Shown here piece after piece: positions 32,050 through 45,521 of a DNA stretch of 64,000 bases (positions are counted from its first letter, which is position 1; each line of letters starts with the position of its first letter). Origin of the DNA: Impatiens glandulifera. Its lineage: Eukaryota; Streptophyta; Magnoliopsida; Ericales; Balsaminaceae. Under the pieces are notes generated by a model. It worked only from the letters and a program-made list of their open reading frames with translations, had not been told where the DNA came from and did no database searches. The position numbers and the translations under genes were made by a program. The stretch is taken from positions 25,539,819-25,603,818 of the forward strand of contig NC_061868.1 of the NCBI RefSeq assembly GCF_907164915.1. The letters are read 5' to 3'.

Positions 32050-33641
32050 TCGAGTGACACTTGATTTTGAAGAGTTAATGTTAGCACAGATGGAAGAGTC
32101 GTCTTGCTACAAGCGATTCACAACTACAATGAGAAGAAGTAATGACTAAAGAAATTGAAGTCATCGAGAAGAATGAGACGTGGTCTCTCGTCCCATTGTC
32201 GGTTAGACACGAGGTAATTGGACTCAAATGGGTATTTACGCTCAAGAAAAATTCAGATGGTGGGGTGATTCATCACAAAGCTCGCTTAGTTGCAAATGGA
32301 TATGTGCAACGATAAGGCATTGACTTCGAAGAAACCTTCGCTCTAGTCGCTTGAATGGACACAATTCGAGTCATTCTTTCCTTAGCGACTAATCGTGGTT
32401 GGAAAATACATCATCTCGATATAAAGTCAGTTTTTCTCAATAAAGAACTAGAAGAGTAAGTGTACATGACACAACTAGAGGGATTAAAAGTCACAAGGAA
32501 GGAAAATATGGTGCTTAAATTTTAAAAAAAAATGCATTATATGGCCTAAGACAAGCTCCTCGAGCGTGGAATCTAAAGTTGGACAAAACCTTGAAATAAA
32601 TGGGTTTCATAAAGTGTACACATGAGCAAGTAGTGTACACAAGAGGCAACACTAATACCCAAATTATTGATGATATTTACGTGGATGATCTCATTTTAAC
32701 AAGTGAAGATCTAAAGGGTGTCAAAATCTTCAAGAAGCATATGATGGGGGAGTTCGAGATGACTGATCTTGGATTGCTTTCGTAGTACCTTGGAATTGAG
32801 GTTAGGTAGCTTAGTTTAAAGGAGGTATCTCGATCAAGCAGACAACATATGCAAAAAAAAGGTTCTTAACCAATTTGGAATACTTGATTGCAATTCAACA
32901 AAGGAACCAATAGAGCATAAGGTTCAACTCCATAAGGATTCTGAAGGACAATCGGTTGATGCAACTGAATATCAAAAAGTCATTGGTTGTCTACGTATTC
33001 TCCTTCATACAAGTCCAGAACTTTCTTATGATAATGGAGAGGTCAACTGAGATACATCACAAGGTAGTGAAGCATGTGCTTCGATACCTTTGAGGCACTG
33101 TGCACTTGGTCTAGTACTTCGAAAAAGAGATGGTGACGAGGAAATAGTGGGCCACTCTAACAGTGATCTCACAGGTACCTAGATGATCGGATTAGTACGG
33201 GGAACATGGCATTTTACATTAATGATAGTCTTGTTTCGTGGAACTCCAAAAACAGAAGACAATGGCACTGTCCACATGTGAAGTAAAGTTTATGGATACA
33301 GAAGTGGCAGCGTGTCAAGAACTTTGGTTGAAAATTGAAATCATTGCTGTTCGAACTAAGTGGTTTGAAATTTAAGGTACTGAAGCTCTATGTCGATAAC
33401 AAGCTTGAACTTGCACTCATAAAAAAACCAATTTTTCACGGTCGTAGAAAACACATCGATACGAAGTATTATTTCATTCGATAGTGTGTTGTAGGAAGTC
33501 AAATCAATGTAGAGTTTGTTCAAACGGATGAACAAAAGGCCGATATACTTACAAATGCCTTGCAAGCATCAAGACTGGTCATGATGCGACACATGTTCGA
33601 GTGTCTGTGATCTCGAATTACGCCAAGACTAAGTGGGAGAA
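32050..33641 (+). pseudogene. Old Copia pol remnant (RT to RNase H)
   Basis: Frames broken by many stops. RT pieces are IEVIEKNETWSLVPL (near 32145), GLKWVFTLKKNSDGGVIHHK (near 32220), LVANGYVQR, GIDFEETFA, HHLDIKSVFLN (near 32412) and IYVDDLILTSEDL (near 32670). RNase H/3' end pieces such as HIDTKYYFIR occur near 33445. It belongs to a different Copia lineage from elements 1 and C. A purine tract AAGTGGGAGAA precedes the LTR. Confidence 0.85.
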
Positions 33642-33885
33642 TGTTGCATTATTCCTGGCCACTATAAAAAAAATAAAAGGTCTACAATAATGTGAGAAAT
33701 GGATGGTCTGTATTAATGAGGAAAATGGAAGGTCAGCAATAAGTTTGATTAAATGTAGATTCAGAGTTTTTCCTTATTCGTATAAATAAAAAAAAATTGA
33801 GAGAGCATTAATATTATATTTTTCTTGAAGATCTTATAAAATTTCTTCAAGTTCTTATGAGTTTTTTTTTGTACCTAGGCCAACA
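33642..33885 (+). repeat. Short 3' LTR of the old Copia
   Basis: TGTTGCATTATTCCTGGCC to CCTAGGCCAACA, 244 bp, after the PPT. The following sequence ATCTC starts the interrupted integrase frame of the minus-strand Copia, so this element inserted into it. Confidence 0.65.
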
Positions 33886-36098
33886 ATCTCTACTAGTATT
33901 AATGGATTTGGAATCAAGATTATATAATTTATAAGTTTTATGTACATGACTAAAACCAAGAAAGATACCTTTAAAAGCACATAGATCAAATTTGGTTTTA
34001 TGAGGGAGAGTATTAGATACAAAACACAAATACTTAAATACCCGTAAGATAGAATAGTTTGAAAGATGTATATTAGGAGTTGGTAAAGAGTTCTCCATGC
34101 AAGGATAGAAGAGGGTAATTTATTTATGATATGAGTAGCATGTATGATAGAAAATAGCTAAATAAAATGGTCAAAATTAGATTGGAACATTAGGGCTCGT
34201 GCAACCTAAAGAAGGTGTTTATGTTTTAGTTCAACTACATCATGTTGTTGTGGTATATAGTTGTTGTGGTATATAGACCGAACGTCTTTGATGTATTATA
34301 CTCAAAGTGTGTAAAAGTGGAATGGATAAAAAGTAAACTTTGATTCATTGTCAGATCTTAAAATTTTTACACAAGTTATATTGTGTTTTGTCATTTAAAG
34401 AAAAGTGTCATAGTGCAACGGCTATAATCGTCAACAATAGTGTCATCATTTAAGGGGTATTTATGATAGATGTTCAATTGTAAGGACCTCGTATATCTAC
34501 ATTTATTAATTGGAAGGGAGAAGTTGATTTTATAGATTTAGATGAAAAAGATAATCATTGTTGTTTAGCTATTGGACATGCTTCACAAGAAAAAATATCA
34601 TTAAATTTTGGAATAGAAATAGAATCAACAGGTACAATGTGTTTAATAACATTGAGGAGGCATCTCCTAATCTCTGATGACATATATTTGGAGGATTGAT
34701 AGAAGTACTGGAATAGAAGGAAGAAAAGTAGAAGTTGGAATAGTAGAAGTATTTTTGGTGCATGGCTAGTGAAACATGTAAAGGTTGACAGAGTTTCTCT
34801 AAAGCGAGAGTTTCATCAGTAAGAAGGTCCTGCAAGATGAAAAATGTATGATGAAAAATGTATGATGAAAAATGAATTTAATCTTCCTATCATGGGTTAA
34901 TGTAGATACAGAAAGAAGGTTGTGGTGAAATGTCCCTATAGCCAAAACACTTGGTAGCTTTATTTGTTTACTAAGATATACTGAACTAGTGTGAGTTACT
35001 GTTTTGATTGATCCATCTGGTAAATATACTGGAATGGATTTTATTGAAATGATTTAATGCATCATATTTAGATCATAACATATATGCTTGCTAACACCAC
35101 TGTCTAATATACAACCATTAGTTCTCATATCATAATTAGCATTGAAAGCATAGTAATTCATACATGAATACTCTTTCAGATGAGCAAAGTTCACAGCTAC
35201 TTCAGAGGGTGTTTTCCCTTTCAGCATCTTTGTAAGCTCTTGTTGAACGAGTGCAGATATGTTGTGGGTCTGTGTGCCTTCTTATTGATCAAAATCATTC
35301 AAATCAGAAAGAGTTCCAGCCATATTCACTCTAGATTTGTAAGTTGTCTTGCCTTTTGTATCCCACTGGCCTTTGTACCAATCGGGATAACCAAGAATCT
35401 TAAAACATGTATTTATCATGTGCTCATCCATATTGCAACTAGTACAATATTGTCTCACCATACTAACAGCCCTCTTATTTCTTTCAAAACTGAAAGGCCT
35501 ATATTTTGTCATTTCTTAGAACACTTGTAAAAGTCTTTTTTAAAAGATTGATCCCTTACAGCCATAGTTGATTATTCAATTTTATCAGGATAGGCAGTTT
35601 GTATTTCTAAATGTTTTTATACTGTCACAGCCATGGAAAAGGCTTTATTCATAGAGGCCAAAGGATCCATAACTAAAATATGATTTCGCATATGAGTACA
35701 GAACTCATTCAGACCCATCAAAAACTGTATTAGTCTAGTATTATCATACATATCAGTGAGTTCTTTAATAGCTGAACAGTTGCATACCAAGTAACAAATG
35801 CATATGGGAGTAGGTTACAAACATTGCATGTCATCCCATAGTTTCTTAAGTTTAGTAAAATATTTCTCAAGCGTTAAAGAACCCTGAGCCATTGAACTAA
35901 TTTCTCGTTGCAAGTGATACAATAGGGGTCCATTACAACCCCTTATCTTTCTTTTATCTCATCCCAAAGTATCTTAGAGTGGGAGTGTAGATAAAAGCCT
36001 CAATTAATTCCTTTGAAAGAGAGTTTAGTATTTATGACCGCACCATACAATCAGCATTTTCCCATTGTTGAATCAGTATTGGATTGTCAATAGGTTTG
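33886..36098 (-). pseudogene. Old Copia gag-pol remnant (gag to integrase)
   Basis: On the minus strand, gag pieces (LYHLQREISSMAQGSLTLEK near 35900, MGLNEFCTHMRNHILVMDPL near 35700) are followed by a zinc-knuckle segment (YCTSCNMDEHMINTCFKILGYP, 35512-35282). Next come a GAG-pre-integrase piece (CHQRLGDASSMLLN near 34675) and the integrase C-terminal YKLYNLDSK region (34098-33890). RT and RNase H are missing, cut by the insertion at 33885/33886. Confidence 0.8.
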
Positions 36099-38720
36099 TG
36101 TTACAACTTAAATCTGTAACAGGGGTTAAGAGTTCTTGATCTTAAGGACCAAGTGGGAAATCTATGATCAAAGTGCAGCGAAAAAATTATGAGAAAAAGA
36201 TTTCAAGATTACAGGAGAAGAAAAACAAAAATTAGAAGAAAAAAATATTGCTAGTATATACCTAATAGTCCAAGACAAAGAGCCAAATCGAAAAATATAA
36301 TTGGGATTAAGAACTTTCACAAAGTTTTTTTCATTCATGCCCATTGGAAAGTGAATTCAGCATATATAGCAGCTAAATTCCACTAGAATATTTAGTTACG
36401 ACTGCTCAAATTGGGAAAAAGAATTTAACAAGAAGTAGTTTGCAAATAACAAAAATTTAAACAAACATATAACCAACACTAATTGTCCAGGATTGTATCA
36501 TTATCCCCTCTTCAAATATTCGTCGTCCTCGACCAAAAGACCTTGGTATGGTCAGCCTCCAATGCCCATCATTCAATCTCTAAAGAGATTTTTTTCTCTT
36601 GTTGTCTCGTTGCAAATGATAAAATAGGGGTCCATTATAACCCCTTATCTTTCTTTTACCTCATCCCAAAGTATCTTAGTAGTAGAAGTGTAGATAAAAG
36701 TCTCAATTAATTCTTTTGAAGTATTCATGACTGCACCATACAATCAGCATTTTCCCTTTCTTGAATCAGTACTAGATTGTCAATAGGTTCATGTTACAAC
36801 TAAAATCTGTAACGGGGTTAAGAGTTCTTGATTTCAAGGATCGAGTGGGAAATCTATGAGTAAAGTGCAGCGGAAGAATTAAGAGAAGAAGATTTTAAGA
36901 TTATAAGAGCAGAAGAAACAAAGATGAGAAAAAAGTATTTCTAGTATATACCAAACCGTCCAAGACAAAGAGCCAAATCAAAAAATATAATTGGTATTAA
37001 GAACTTTCACAAAGTTTTTCATTCATGCCCCATTGGGAAAGTGAGTTCAGCATATATAACTGTTGAATTCCCCTAAAATATCCAGTTACAACTGCTCAAA
37101 GTGGGAAAAAGGATTTAACAAGAAGTGGTTTGCAAATAATAGAAATTAAAACAAACATATAACCAACATTAATTGTCCAGTATTGTAGCATTATCCCCTT
37201 CTTCAAATATTCGTCGTCCTCGACGAAGAGACCTTGGTATGGTCAGCCTCTAATGCCCATACTTCAATCTCTAAAGAGATCTTTTTTCTCTTGGTGTCTC
37301 GTTGCAAATGATGAAATAGGGGTCCATTACAACACCTTATCTTTTTTTACCTTATCCCAAAGTATCTTAGCAGTAGGAGTGTAGATAAAAGTCTCAATTA
37401 ATTCTTTTAAAAGAGAGTTTAGTATTCATGACTGCACCATACAATCAGCATTTTCCCTTTCTTAAATCAGTACTAGATTTTCAATAGGTTCGTGTTACAA
37501 CTTAAATCTGTAACTGGGGTTAGGAATTATTGATCTCAAGGACCGAGTGGGAAATCTATGATTAAAGTGCAGCGGAAGAATTAAGAGAAGAAGATTTTAA
37601 GATTATAGGAGAAGAAGAAACAAAGATGAGAAAAAAATATTTCTAGTATATACCTAACAGTCCAAGACAAATAGCCAAATCAGAAAATATAATTAGGATT
37701 AAGAACTTTCACAAAAATTTTCATTCATACCCCATTGGGGAATTGAGTTCAGCATATATAACAGTTGAATTACCCTAGAATATTCAGTTACAACTGCTCA
37801 AAGTGGGAAAAGGAATTTAATAAGAAGTGGTTTGCAAATAACAAAAATTGAAACAAACATATAACCAACACTAATTGTCCAAGATTGTAGCATTATCCCC
37901 TTTCCAAATATTCGTCGTTCTCGACCAAGAGACATTGGTATGGTCAGCCTCCAATGTCCATCCTTCAATCTCTAAAGAGATGTTTTTTCTCTTGTTGTCT
38001 CGTTGCAAATGATGCAATAGGGGTCTATTACAACCCCTTATCTTTCTTTTACATTATCCCAAAGTATCTTAGAAGTAGGAGTATTGATAAAAGTCTTAAT
38101 TAATTCTTTTGAAAGAGAGTTTAGTATTCATGACTGCACCATACAATCAGCATTTTCTCTTTCTTGAATCAGTACTAGATTGTCAACAGGTTTGTGTTGC
38201 AACTTAAATCTGTAACAGGGGTTAAGAGTTCTTGATCTCAAAGACCGAGTGGGAAATCTATGATTAAAGTGCAACGGAAGTATTAAGAGAATAAGATTTC
38301 AAGATTATAGGAGAAGAAGAAACAAAGATGAGAAAAATATATTTCTAGTATATACCTAACAGTCCAAGACAAATAGCCAAATCAAAAAATATAATTGGGA
38401 TTAAGAATTTTCACAAAATTTTTCATTTATGCCCCCATTGAGAAAGTAAGTTCAGCATATATAACAGTTGAATTCCCCTAGAATATTTAGTTACAACTGC
38501 TCAAAGTGGGAAAAGGAATTTAACAAAAAGTGGTTTGCAAATAACAGAAACTGAAACAAACATATAACCAACACTAACTATCCAAAATTGTAGCATTATC
38601 CCTCTCATCAAATATTAGTCGTCCTCGACGAAGAGACCTTGTTATGGTCAGCCTCCAATGCCCATACTTCAATCTCTAAAGAGATCTCTTTTCTCTTGTT
38701 GTTCTACAACTCTTTAATAC
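35900..38720 (-). repeat. Four-copy tandem array of LTR plus partial internal sequence
   Basis: Period about 693-702 bp. Each unit holds a LTR of about 400 bp (36099-36500, 36792-37190, 37493-37892, 38195-38595; minus-strand TGCTACAAT...GTAACA). The spacer of about 300 bp joins an element 3' end (PPT-like GAAGGGGATAA) to the gag N-terminus. It looks like an internally deleted element amplified by unequal recombination between LTRs. The leftmost LTR leads into the longer gag-pol remnant. Confidence 0.8.
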
Positions 38721-39400
38721 GATTCTGAGATATTTTCAGCAGGGCCATAAAGGGACGGACTATGGAATCGTAGCCTTTGACAAACCTTTGATAACATCTT
38801 TTTAATTATTTTACTGGTTGCGGAATTCGTCATTTCCTCATTATCTTTAGTTTTTCCATTTGTTTGCACCCTAAGCTAAATTTTCTTTTGTTGATTGTCA
38901 GGATTTGGTGTAGATTAAAAAAAAATACTTCCAGCTTCGACTATACACTAGAGTGTCATCAAAAATTCATGACAATTTTTTCTTTTAGATCAGCACTACT
39001 GGGGCAACAAAAGAGTCATGGCTTCTAATTACTCCTTGTCCAGCAAATCATTGACTAATTGCTCAACTTTTCTTTCGCCAAGCAGGATACCAGTATGAGC
39101 AAATGCACACAAATTATGTGTCTTCTTTTAAAGAGTTTCGATGATGTTGTTCCCTGACTAGTGGTAGCCTGGTAGACCTTCGAGTTATTAGAATAGAGTG
39201 TTGAAGTATTCGAGCAGTCATTGGAGATTCTCAAAAATCCCTTCTAATATCGTTGTAGTAAGTGAAACAAATTGGCCTTCCTGCTTAGTTCTTATTTGCA
39301 ACTGGTATTTATATACATCACATGGGACTAATATTATATTTAAATAAAGGAATCTAACATAGAAAAATTTAGAAAGGAATATGTACGGCTAGTGACTATG
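38720..39400 (-). pseudogene. Very degenerate Ty3-like RT trace
   Basis: On the minus strand around 39060-38990 there are fragments resembling the RT start (EQLVNDLLDK, then in another frame IRSHDSFVAPVVL). Nothing longer is readable. Confidence 0.35.
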
Positions 39401-39409
39401 TGTAATTAA

Positions 39410-39865
39410 AGATGGCAATTTAAAACCGCCCCGCAAAAACCGAATTGAATTACTCCGTTTGGGATGGTTTTTCCCCGAAACCGAACGAGAATGAGGCGGG
39501 GATGATAATTGTGTCCCCCGACCCGTCCGATTTCACCCCGATTTTGCCCCAAATACCATAAACATAATTAAATATATTAAATCACCAATATATTTATTTA
39601 TTTATTATATTTTATAAGAGTATTAAAATTATTTCTTTATAATAATATAAAATTTTAATATATTACCATATATATTATATTTAAAAAATTAGTTTATATA
39701 ATTTTATTGTATAATATTTATTTATTTATTTAAATAAAAATTATTTACGGTGCCCCGCGGGATTCCCCGAAACCAAAAAAACCGAACGGGACGGGGATGG
39801 TATTAAAACGGGACAGTGATGATAATTGCATTCCCCGCTCCGAACCGTCCCATTACCGTGCCTAT
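39410..39865. repeat. GC-rich-ended, AT-rich-core dispersed repeat
   Basis: Both ends carry ACCGAACG-type, CGGGGATG and GATGATAATTG motifs around an AT-only core. This is the common plant repeat with CCCCGAAACC/GGGGATGG ends. Family not assigned. Confidence 0.55.
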
Positions 39866-40006
39866 GTTTAATGTACTTATGAATACGACTAGCTCTTCCG
39901 AGTCAAAACGACAACGTTCATTATAACAAGTAGCCACAATTATTGATGTGATGATCATTCAAAATATCTCATCATCATCTCTATCATCCATCCACCTCGT
40001 TTACGA

Positions 40007-41244
40007 ATGACAATGGTTCTCTTCGCTCCACTTTCAGCATCTCCTCTTTCGCTCTCCGTCTCAATCTCTCGCCCTTCTCACTCTCGACGCCGCCCATTGC
40101 TACTGCTTTCATCTCTGCCTTCCGAATCCTCATCGTCTTCCACAACAGGAAGCGTTTTGTCATCGGATCATTCAACCAAACCGCTTATTGAATCAAGCAC
40201 CTTGAAATACTCTCTTCCCAACCCTAGTAGCAACGCAGTTGCACGTTTTGTCCAATCCGCCGAATCTTCAGTCGAAAGGGTAAATTAACATTTTCTATTC
40301 TTCAATTCAATCCCTTTGCATAACTTTTCAAATCTCTATTTTGTGTCACATACAGGTAATCTTTGATTTCCGGTTTTTTGCACTTCTGGCTGTAGGCGGT
40401 TCTTTAGCCGGCTCCTTACTCTGTTTTCTAAATGTAAGTTTTCATTCCTCAATTGGTTGTATAATCTATGAACAAGATCTTTGATCATAGTTTTTTTTTC
40501 GATTTGTCAGGGCTGCGTTTACATTGCGGATGCATACAAAGTATATTGGACAAGCTGTTCAAGAGGAATTCACACAGGACAAATGGTTCTGCGCTTGGTT
40601 GAAGCAATTGGTGAGTGATTTTGAGATACCTATGAATGCCATATTCTTGCAAGTTTTAATTAATGGGTAATTCATAGTTTTATGGAACTCTGACTATTTC
40701 AGATGTATATCTTGCTGGGACTGTGATGTTAAGATTTTGAGATAACTATGAATGCTAAATGCACTGCAAATTATAATGGGTAATTGATAGTTTTATGGAT
40801 CTGTCACTATTTCAGATGTATATCTTGCTGGGACTGTGATGTTAATATTTGGGATGGGATTATATGGACTATTCATTAGTAATGTGCCTAACAATGCTCC
40901 TCCAAGTGCTGATCGTGCTGTTACGGGTTCTTCGTTGTTTGGGATGTTTGCTTTGAAGGTATGAAAAAACTTGGCAGATTGTTGGTGTGAAGGAGCAATG
41001 ATTTGATTTTGTGTTTGGTGATGAAATGCAGGAGAGGCCGAAATGGATGAAGATTTGTTCACTTGATGAGCTTAAGACTAAAGTGGGTCATGTTATTGTT
41101 ATGATCCTTCTTGTAAAGATGTTTGAGAGAAGCAAGATGGTGAACATTACAACTGGTGTGGATCTACTTTGTTACTCCATTTGTATTTTCTTGTCTTCTG
41201 CATCTTTGTACATTCTTCACAATTTGCACAAGGGAGAAGACTAG
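40007..41244 (+). CDS. Chloroplast UPF0114-family membrane protein
   Basis: Five coding exons with GT-AG borders: 40007-40279, 40356-40433, 40511-40610, 40816-40958, 41032-41244, giving 268 aa. The N-terminus (residues 1-60) is Ser/Arg/Leu-rich with few acids, like a plastid transit peptide. The UPF0114 (YqhA) domain follows: FDFRFFALLAVGGSLAGSLL, a YWTSCSRG loop, VYLAGTVMLIFGMGLYGLFI, then the ERPKWM and LKTKVGHVIVMILLVKMFE segments. Three to four membrane helices are likely. The molecular role of plant members is not established. Intron 3 contains a partial duplication with a decoy acceptor (separate entry). The exon 4 choice is forced: the first copy would hit TGA after 12 codons. Confidence 0.9.
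40619..40848 (+). repeat. Tandem duplication of an intron 3/exon 4 boundary
   Basis: Two copies of about 115 bp, 40619-40733 and 40734-40848. Each runs from TTTTGAGATA through CTATTTCAG into the first 32 nt of exon 4. Copy 2 holds the functional acceptor (AG at 40814-40815), copy 1 a decoy (AG at 40701-40702). Confidence 0.9.
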
Positions 41245-43090
41245 ATAGATGTACACTAGAACCCTCTCTTCATTACTACTCTTAATAAACATCTTGTTTA
41301 TTGCTTCTTATTGTTATAAAGTCTTACACAGTATTATATCAACGTAAACTCACTTAAATAAAATTGTTCTTAATTAGAATCGAGAATGAGACCAAAGTTT
41401 GTTAGAGCATCTCCAACCGATCCTCAAACCACATTTTTCTTTCAACCGACACCCAAATCACATTTTTCTTCCAACCGACACCCAAACCACATTTTTCCTC
41501 TAACTGACACTCAAACCACATTTTTTTCCCTCTAATCGACACTCAAAATGGATTTTTTACCATTTTCTCTCTTGGAAACTCACACGCACTGTTCATCAAA
41601 CTCAAAAGTTCTTTTATTATAATTCAACCCTAAACTTAATTTAGGTTTATTTTATATACTAAACTTATTTATATAATTTAATTATTTAGTTTTATTCATT
41701 ATATAATAATTTTTATATAACATAAATTTATAATAATGTTCAAAAAAATTATAATAATGTTTAAAAAAATTATAATAATGTTAAAAAAATATTTTTTAGT
41801 TTGTGTATTGTAATTTTTGAATATTAATAAAAAAATTTAATTAATTTATAAAAAAAATTAAAATAATAGGGTGATATTAAAATATTCTAGTATAATTTAT
41901 AACATTGTAAAATATATGGGGTGACATTAAAAAGTTATAAAATTTATATAAAAAAAATATCATAAGAATATATTTTTGGGATTTAAAAATGAGTTTTTTC
42001 AGTTGGAGAAGAATTACTATTTGATGAGACATTTATACCAAAAATGAGTTTGAAAATGAGTTTTTCAATTAGAAATTGTCTTACATCAATCATTATTAAA
42101 TTCATTATTAAATTCAGAGTAATAGTCATACACCTATATCTCTTGGTGTGGCAGAATCTCATATCATTAAAGGATTTTGTTTGTAAACATGAGAAATGGT
42201 TCTAAAAATTAATTGGGACTTCAGAATTCTTGGTTTATCCAACATTTAAGAGAAAATGAAAGTTCATGAAATCACAAGTCACAACACATTCATCTATAAC
42301 ATGGAACGAAGATATTATTAGACAACTTTTTAATAAGGACATCTCATTAGAAATTTTATTTTATAAAGTCGTTAATTTTGCCATACACAGAGGATGATAA
42401 TTTCAGTATCAAATCAACTACCCGAAAAACTTTAAAAAAATTAATATTGATGTAGCATTTGATCAAACAATCGGACAAACAGTAATTGTAATGATCCGTA
42501 TAAACAATCATGGTCTATTTTTGTTTTAAAATGAAAGTATTGGGAGATTTGTGGAAAAATCCAATTATGAACAATGTTATTATTTAAAATTTTAAATAGA
42601 CTATGAGAAGAACTTTCTATATTTGCTCAATTTTTGAAATGAATGTAAGGATGTAGGGTCATGTTAAGATCGTTCAAAAAATTACTTGCTCATTTATTAA
42701 TCTTAAGTTGTATTACAACATTTAATTAATGAATTAAGTCAATTTAATCATCTACTTTGCCCAATTTATAAGGATTAAATTGTCGATTTGGGTCCTTATT
42801 GGGCCAATTGGAATTTTACTCTTTTATCAAACCTCACAATTTGAAACTCTGTTTTAACGGTTTTAAATATCGTTAACTTATTATCTACGTGATATTTTTA
42901 AATAAACAAAAAATTAATGTCACTAATTTAATTGTCAACGAATTGATAATTTTGACTACCGAATTTTAGAGAATCGGTAGTCAAAACTCTCAATTCGTTG
43001 AAATTCGGTAATTATATTAGTGAAATAAATCTTTTATATATTTATTTATAAATGTCACGGATATAATAAGTTAATTGTGTTTGAAACCAT
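41245..43090. other. Intergenic region with MITE-like repeat
   Basis: The UPF0114 3' UTR comes first (AATAAA at about 41284). Four copies of a CAACCGACACCCAAACCACA-type unit follow (41415-41545), starting at AGAGCATCTCCAACC, the widespread end of a plant MITE family. An AT-rich core and decayed complementary sequence near 42000-42070 follow. No gene is seen from 42100 to 43090. Confidence 0.5.
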
Positions 43091-43093
43091 TAA

Positions 43094-45521
43094 GGGTGTG
43101 TTTGATGAGTGAGAATTGAAATTGAAATTAGCATTAAAATTTTAATTCCAATTCCATGAAAATTGGCATTAAATTACAATTCAATTTCAATTCCTATGTT
43201 TGAGAAAATGATAGAATTGTAATTCAATTCCAATTTCTATGTTTGTAAAATAAAATATCGGTTTAAAATGTTAACTTCTTAAATATGTTTTCACGTTTTT
43301 GACATGTTTAACACAATTAATAAGTTTTTGAAATGTTTAACACATTTTTAACACATTTTGGCACGTTTAACACGTTTTTGACACGTTTAAACACGTTTTT
43401 GACATGTTTAACACGTTTTCACACGTTTAACATGTTTTTCACGTTTTTGGTGTGTTTAACACATTTTTGACATTTTTAATACGTTTAACATGTTTTTCAC
43501 ACGTTTTGACAAGTTTAACACGTTTTTCACGTTTTTGGCACGTTTTTGACATGTTTAACACGTTTTTCACACGTTTAACATGTTTTCACATTTTTAGCAC
43601 GTTAAACACGTTTTTTGGCAAGCATGGAGCTGATCAGTTTTCCGAGCGAATGGAATGAAATCAAAGAAACAACACTACTCAAAGCCAAGTGAAATAGATT
43701 TGTAACAAGCGTGTTCAAGTGCGGTTTTGAAGCAATGATGTATAACATTTGGCAAGAACGGAATGCAAGGGTATATGGTAGAACCCGTAAGACCGTTGAA
43801 GAGTTATGGAAAGATATTGTATCGGATTGCAGCGCCCTCGCAGGAATGTGGAGAAGAATTCCAAGTACGGAGCAAAACTGGAATATTTGTAAGAACTAGA
43901 ATTTATTGTTTTTTAAACTCACTAGAATTAAAAGCATTGTAATTAGATAATTCATTTACGTTTTTAGCTTTTTAGTTTTTATTCACAATGTTACGACTTC
44001 AAAATCATTCTAGGCCTGTCTAAAATAATCTCTTAAACTCGTGTTTTTTTTTCCCAATTTTGAGAATTTTTAATAAAATGACGCTAGGTCGTTTCCCCCC
44101 CCAAAAAAAACACGTTTTGACATGTTTAACACGTTTTCACACATTTTTGACACGTTTAACACGTTTTGACACGTTTAATACATTTTTCACACGTTTAACA
44201 CGTTTTTCATATTTTTGGCACAGTTAACACGTTTTTGACATTTTTAATACGTTTAACATATTTTTCACATGTTTTGATAAGTTTAACACATTTTTCACAT
44301 TTTTGGCCCGTTTAACACGTTTTTGACATGTTTAACACATTTAACATGTTTTTCACATGTTTGACACGTTTAACACGTTTTACACATTTTGGCACGTTTA
44401 ACATGTTTTTAACATGTTTAACACGTTTTTGGTACGTTTAACACATTTTGACAAGTTTAACACATTTTTGACACATTTAACATATTTTTCACATTTTTGG
44501 CATGTTTAACATATTTTTGACATATTTAACACATTTTAATAATGTCATAAGTGTGTTAAACGGACCAAAATGTATTAAAGATGTCAAATATGGTAAATGT
44601 GCCAAAATTTATCAAATGTGTTAAACGTGCCAAAAATATGTTCAACATACCAAAACGTGTTAAACGTGCCAAAAATATGAAAAACGTGTTTAACGTGCCA
44701 AAAACATGATAAACGTGTTTAATGTGTTAAAAACGTAAAAACATGTTAAAAATGTAAAAACGTGTTAAATGTATCAAAATTGTGTTAAACGTGCTAAATA
44801 AGTGAAAAACGTGTGAAACGTGTCAAAACGTGAAAACGTGTTAAATGTGTTCAAAACGTGTGAAACATGTCAAAAACGTGTTAAATGTGTTAAAATGTGT
44901 CAAACGTGTAAAAAACATAAAAAAAAACATGTGAAACGTGTCAACAACGTGTTAAACGTGTTTAATGTGTTAAGAACGTTTTAAACGTGTTAAAAATATG
45001 AAAACGTGTTAAACGTGCCAAATATGTGAAAAACTTATTAAACGTGCTAAAACATGAAAAACGTGTTAAACATGTCAAAAATGTGGTAAACGTGTTAAAA
45101 ACGTAAAAAAATGTGTTAAACATGTTAAACGTGCCAAAAACATGATAAACATGTTTAATGTGTTAAATATGTAAAAAAAACGTGTTAAATGTGTCAAAAA
45201 CGTGTTAAACGTGTCAAAAACGTGTCAAAAACGTGTTAAACGTGCCAAAAACATGAAACGTGTAAGCGTATTTAGTATGTGAAAACGTGTTAAAAATGTC
45301 AAAAACGTGAAAAATGTGTTAATTTGGAATTACAATTACGACCTAAAAGATTGGAATTGAGAACTATCAAATTACACTATATTGAATTTTAATTCCAATT
45401 TCAATTCTTAATATTAAAGTGTCTAATAAACTTAAGAATTGAAATTGATTCTTCAATTTTAATTTCAATTTCAATTTCAATTTCAATTTTAATACCAATT
45501 CCAGGGTTACCAAACACACCC
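43094..45521. mobile_element. PIF/Harbinger-like foldback element with minisatellite arms
   Basis: The perfect 11-bp terminal inverted repeat GGGTGTGTTTG / CAAACACACCC is flanked by the 3-bp TSD TAA (43091-43093, 45522-45524), the signature of Tourist/Harbinger elements. Next inside are AATTGAAATT-type imperfect inverted repeats. The body is a tandem CACGTTTTTGACATGTTTAA minisatellite on the left and its reverse complement on the right, meeting near 44545. There is no transposase. A LINE fragment interrupts the left arm. Confidence 0.8.
43625..44108 (+). mobile_element. L1-type LINE 3' fragment
   Basis: A short frame (43711-43899) encodes FEAMMYNIWQERNARVYGRT, typical of the end of plant L1 ORF2. 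It is followed by a 3' UTR and an A-rich end at 44101-44108. It lies inside the minisatellite arm of the foldback element, so a TSD cannot be separated from the repeat. Confidence 0.75.

Noticed and set aside
40703..40740. Exon 4 start at the first acceptor of the UPF0114 gene
   Set aside because: It gives a TGA after 12 codons and loses the conserved membrane segment. The second copy continues the family sequence.
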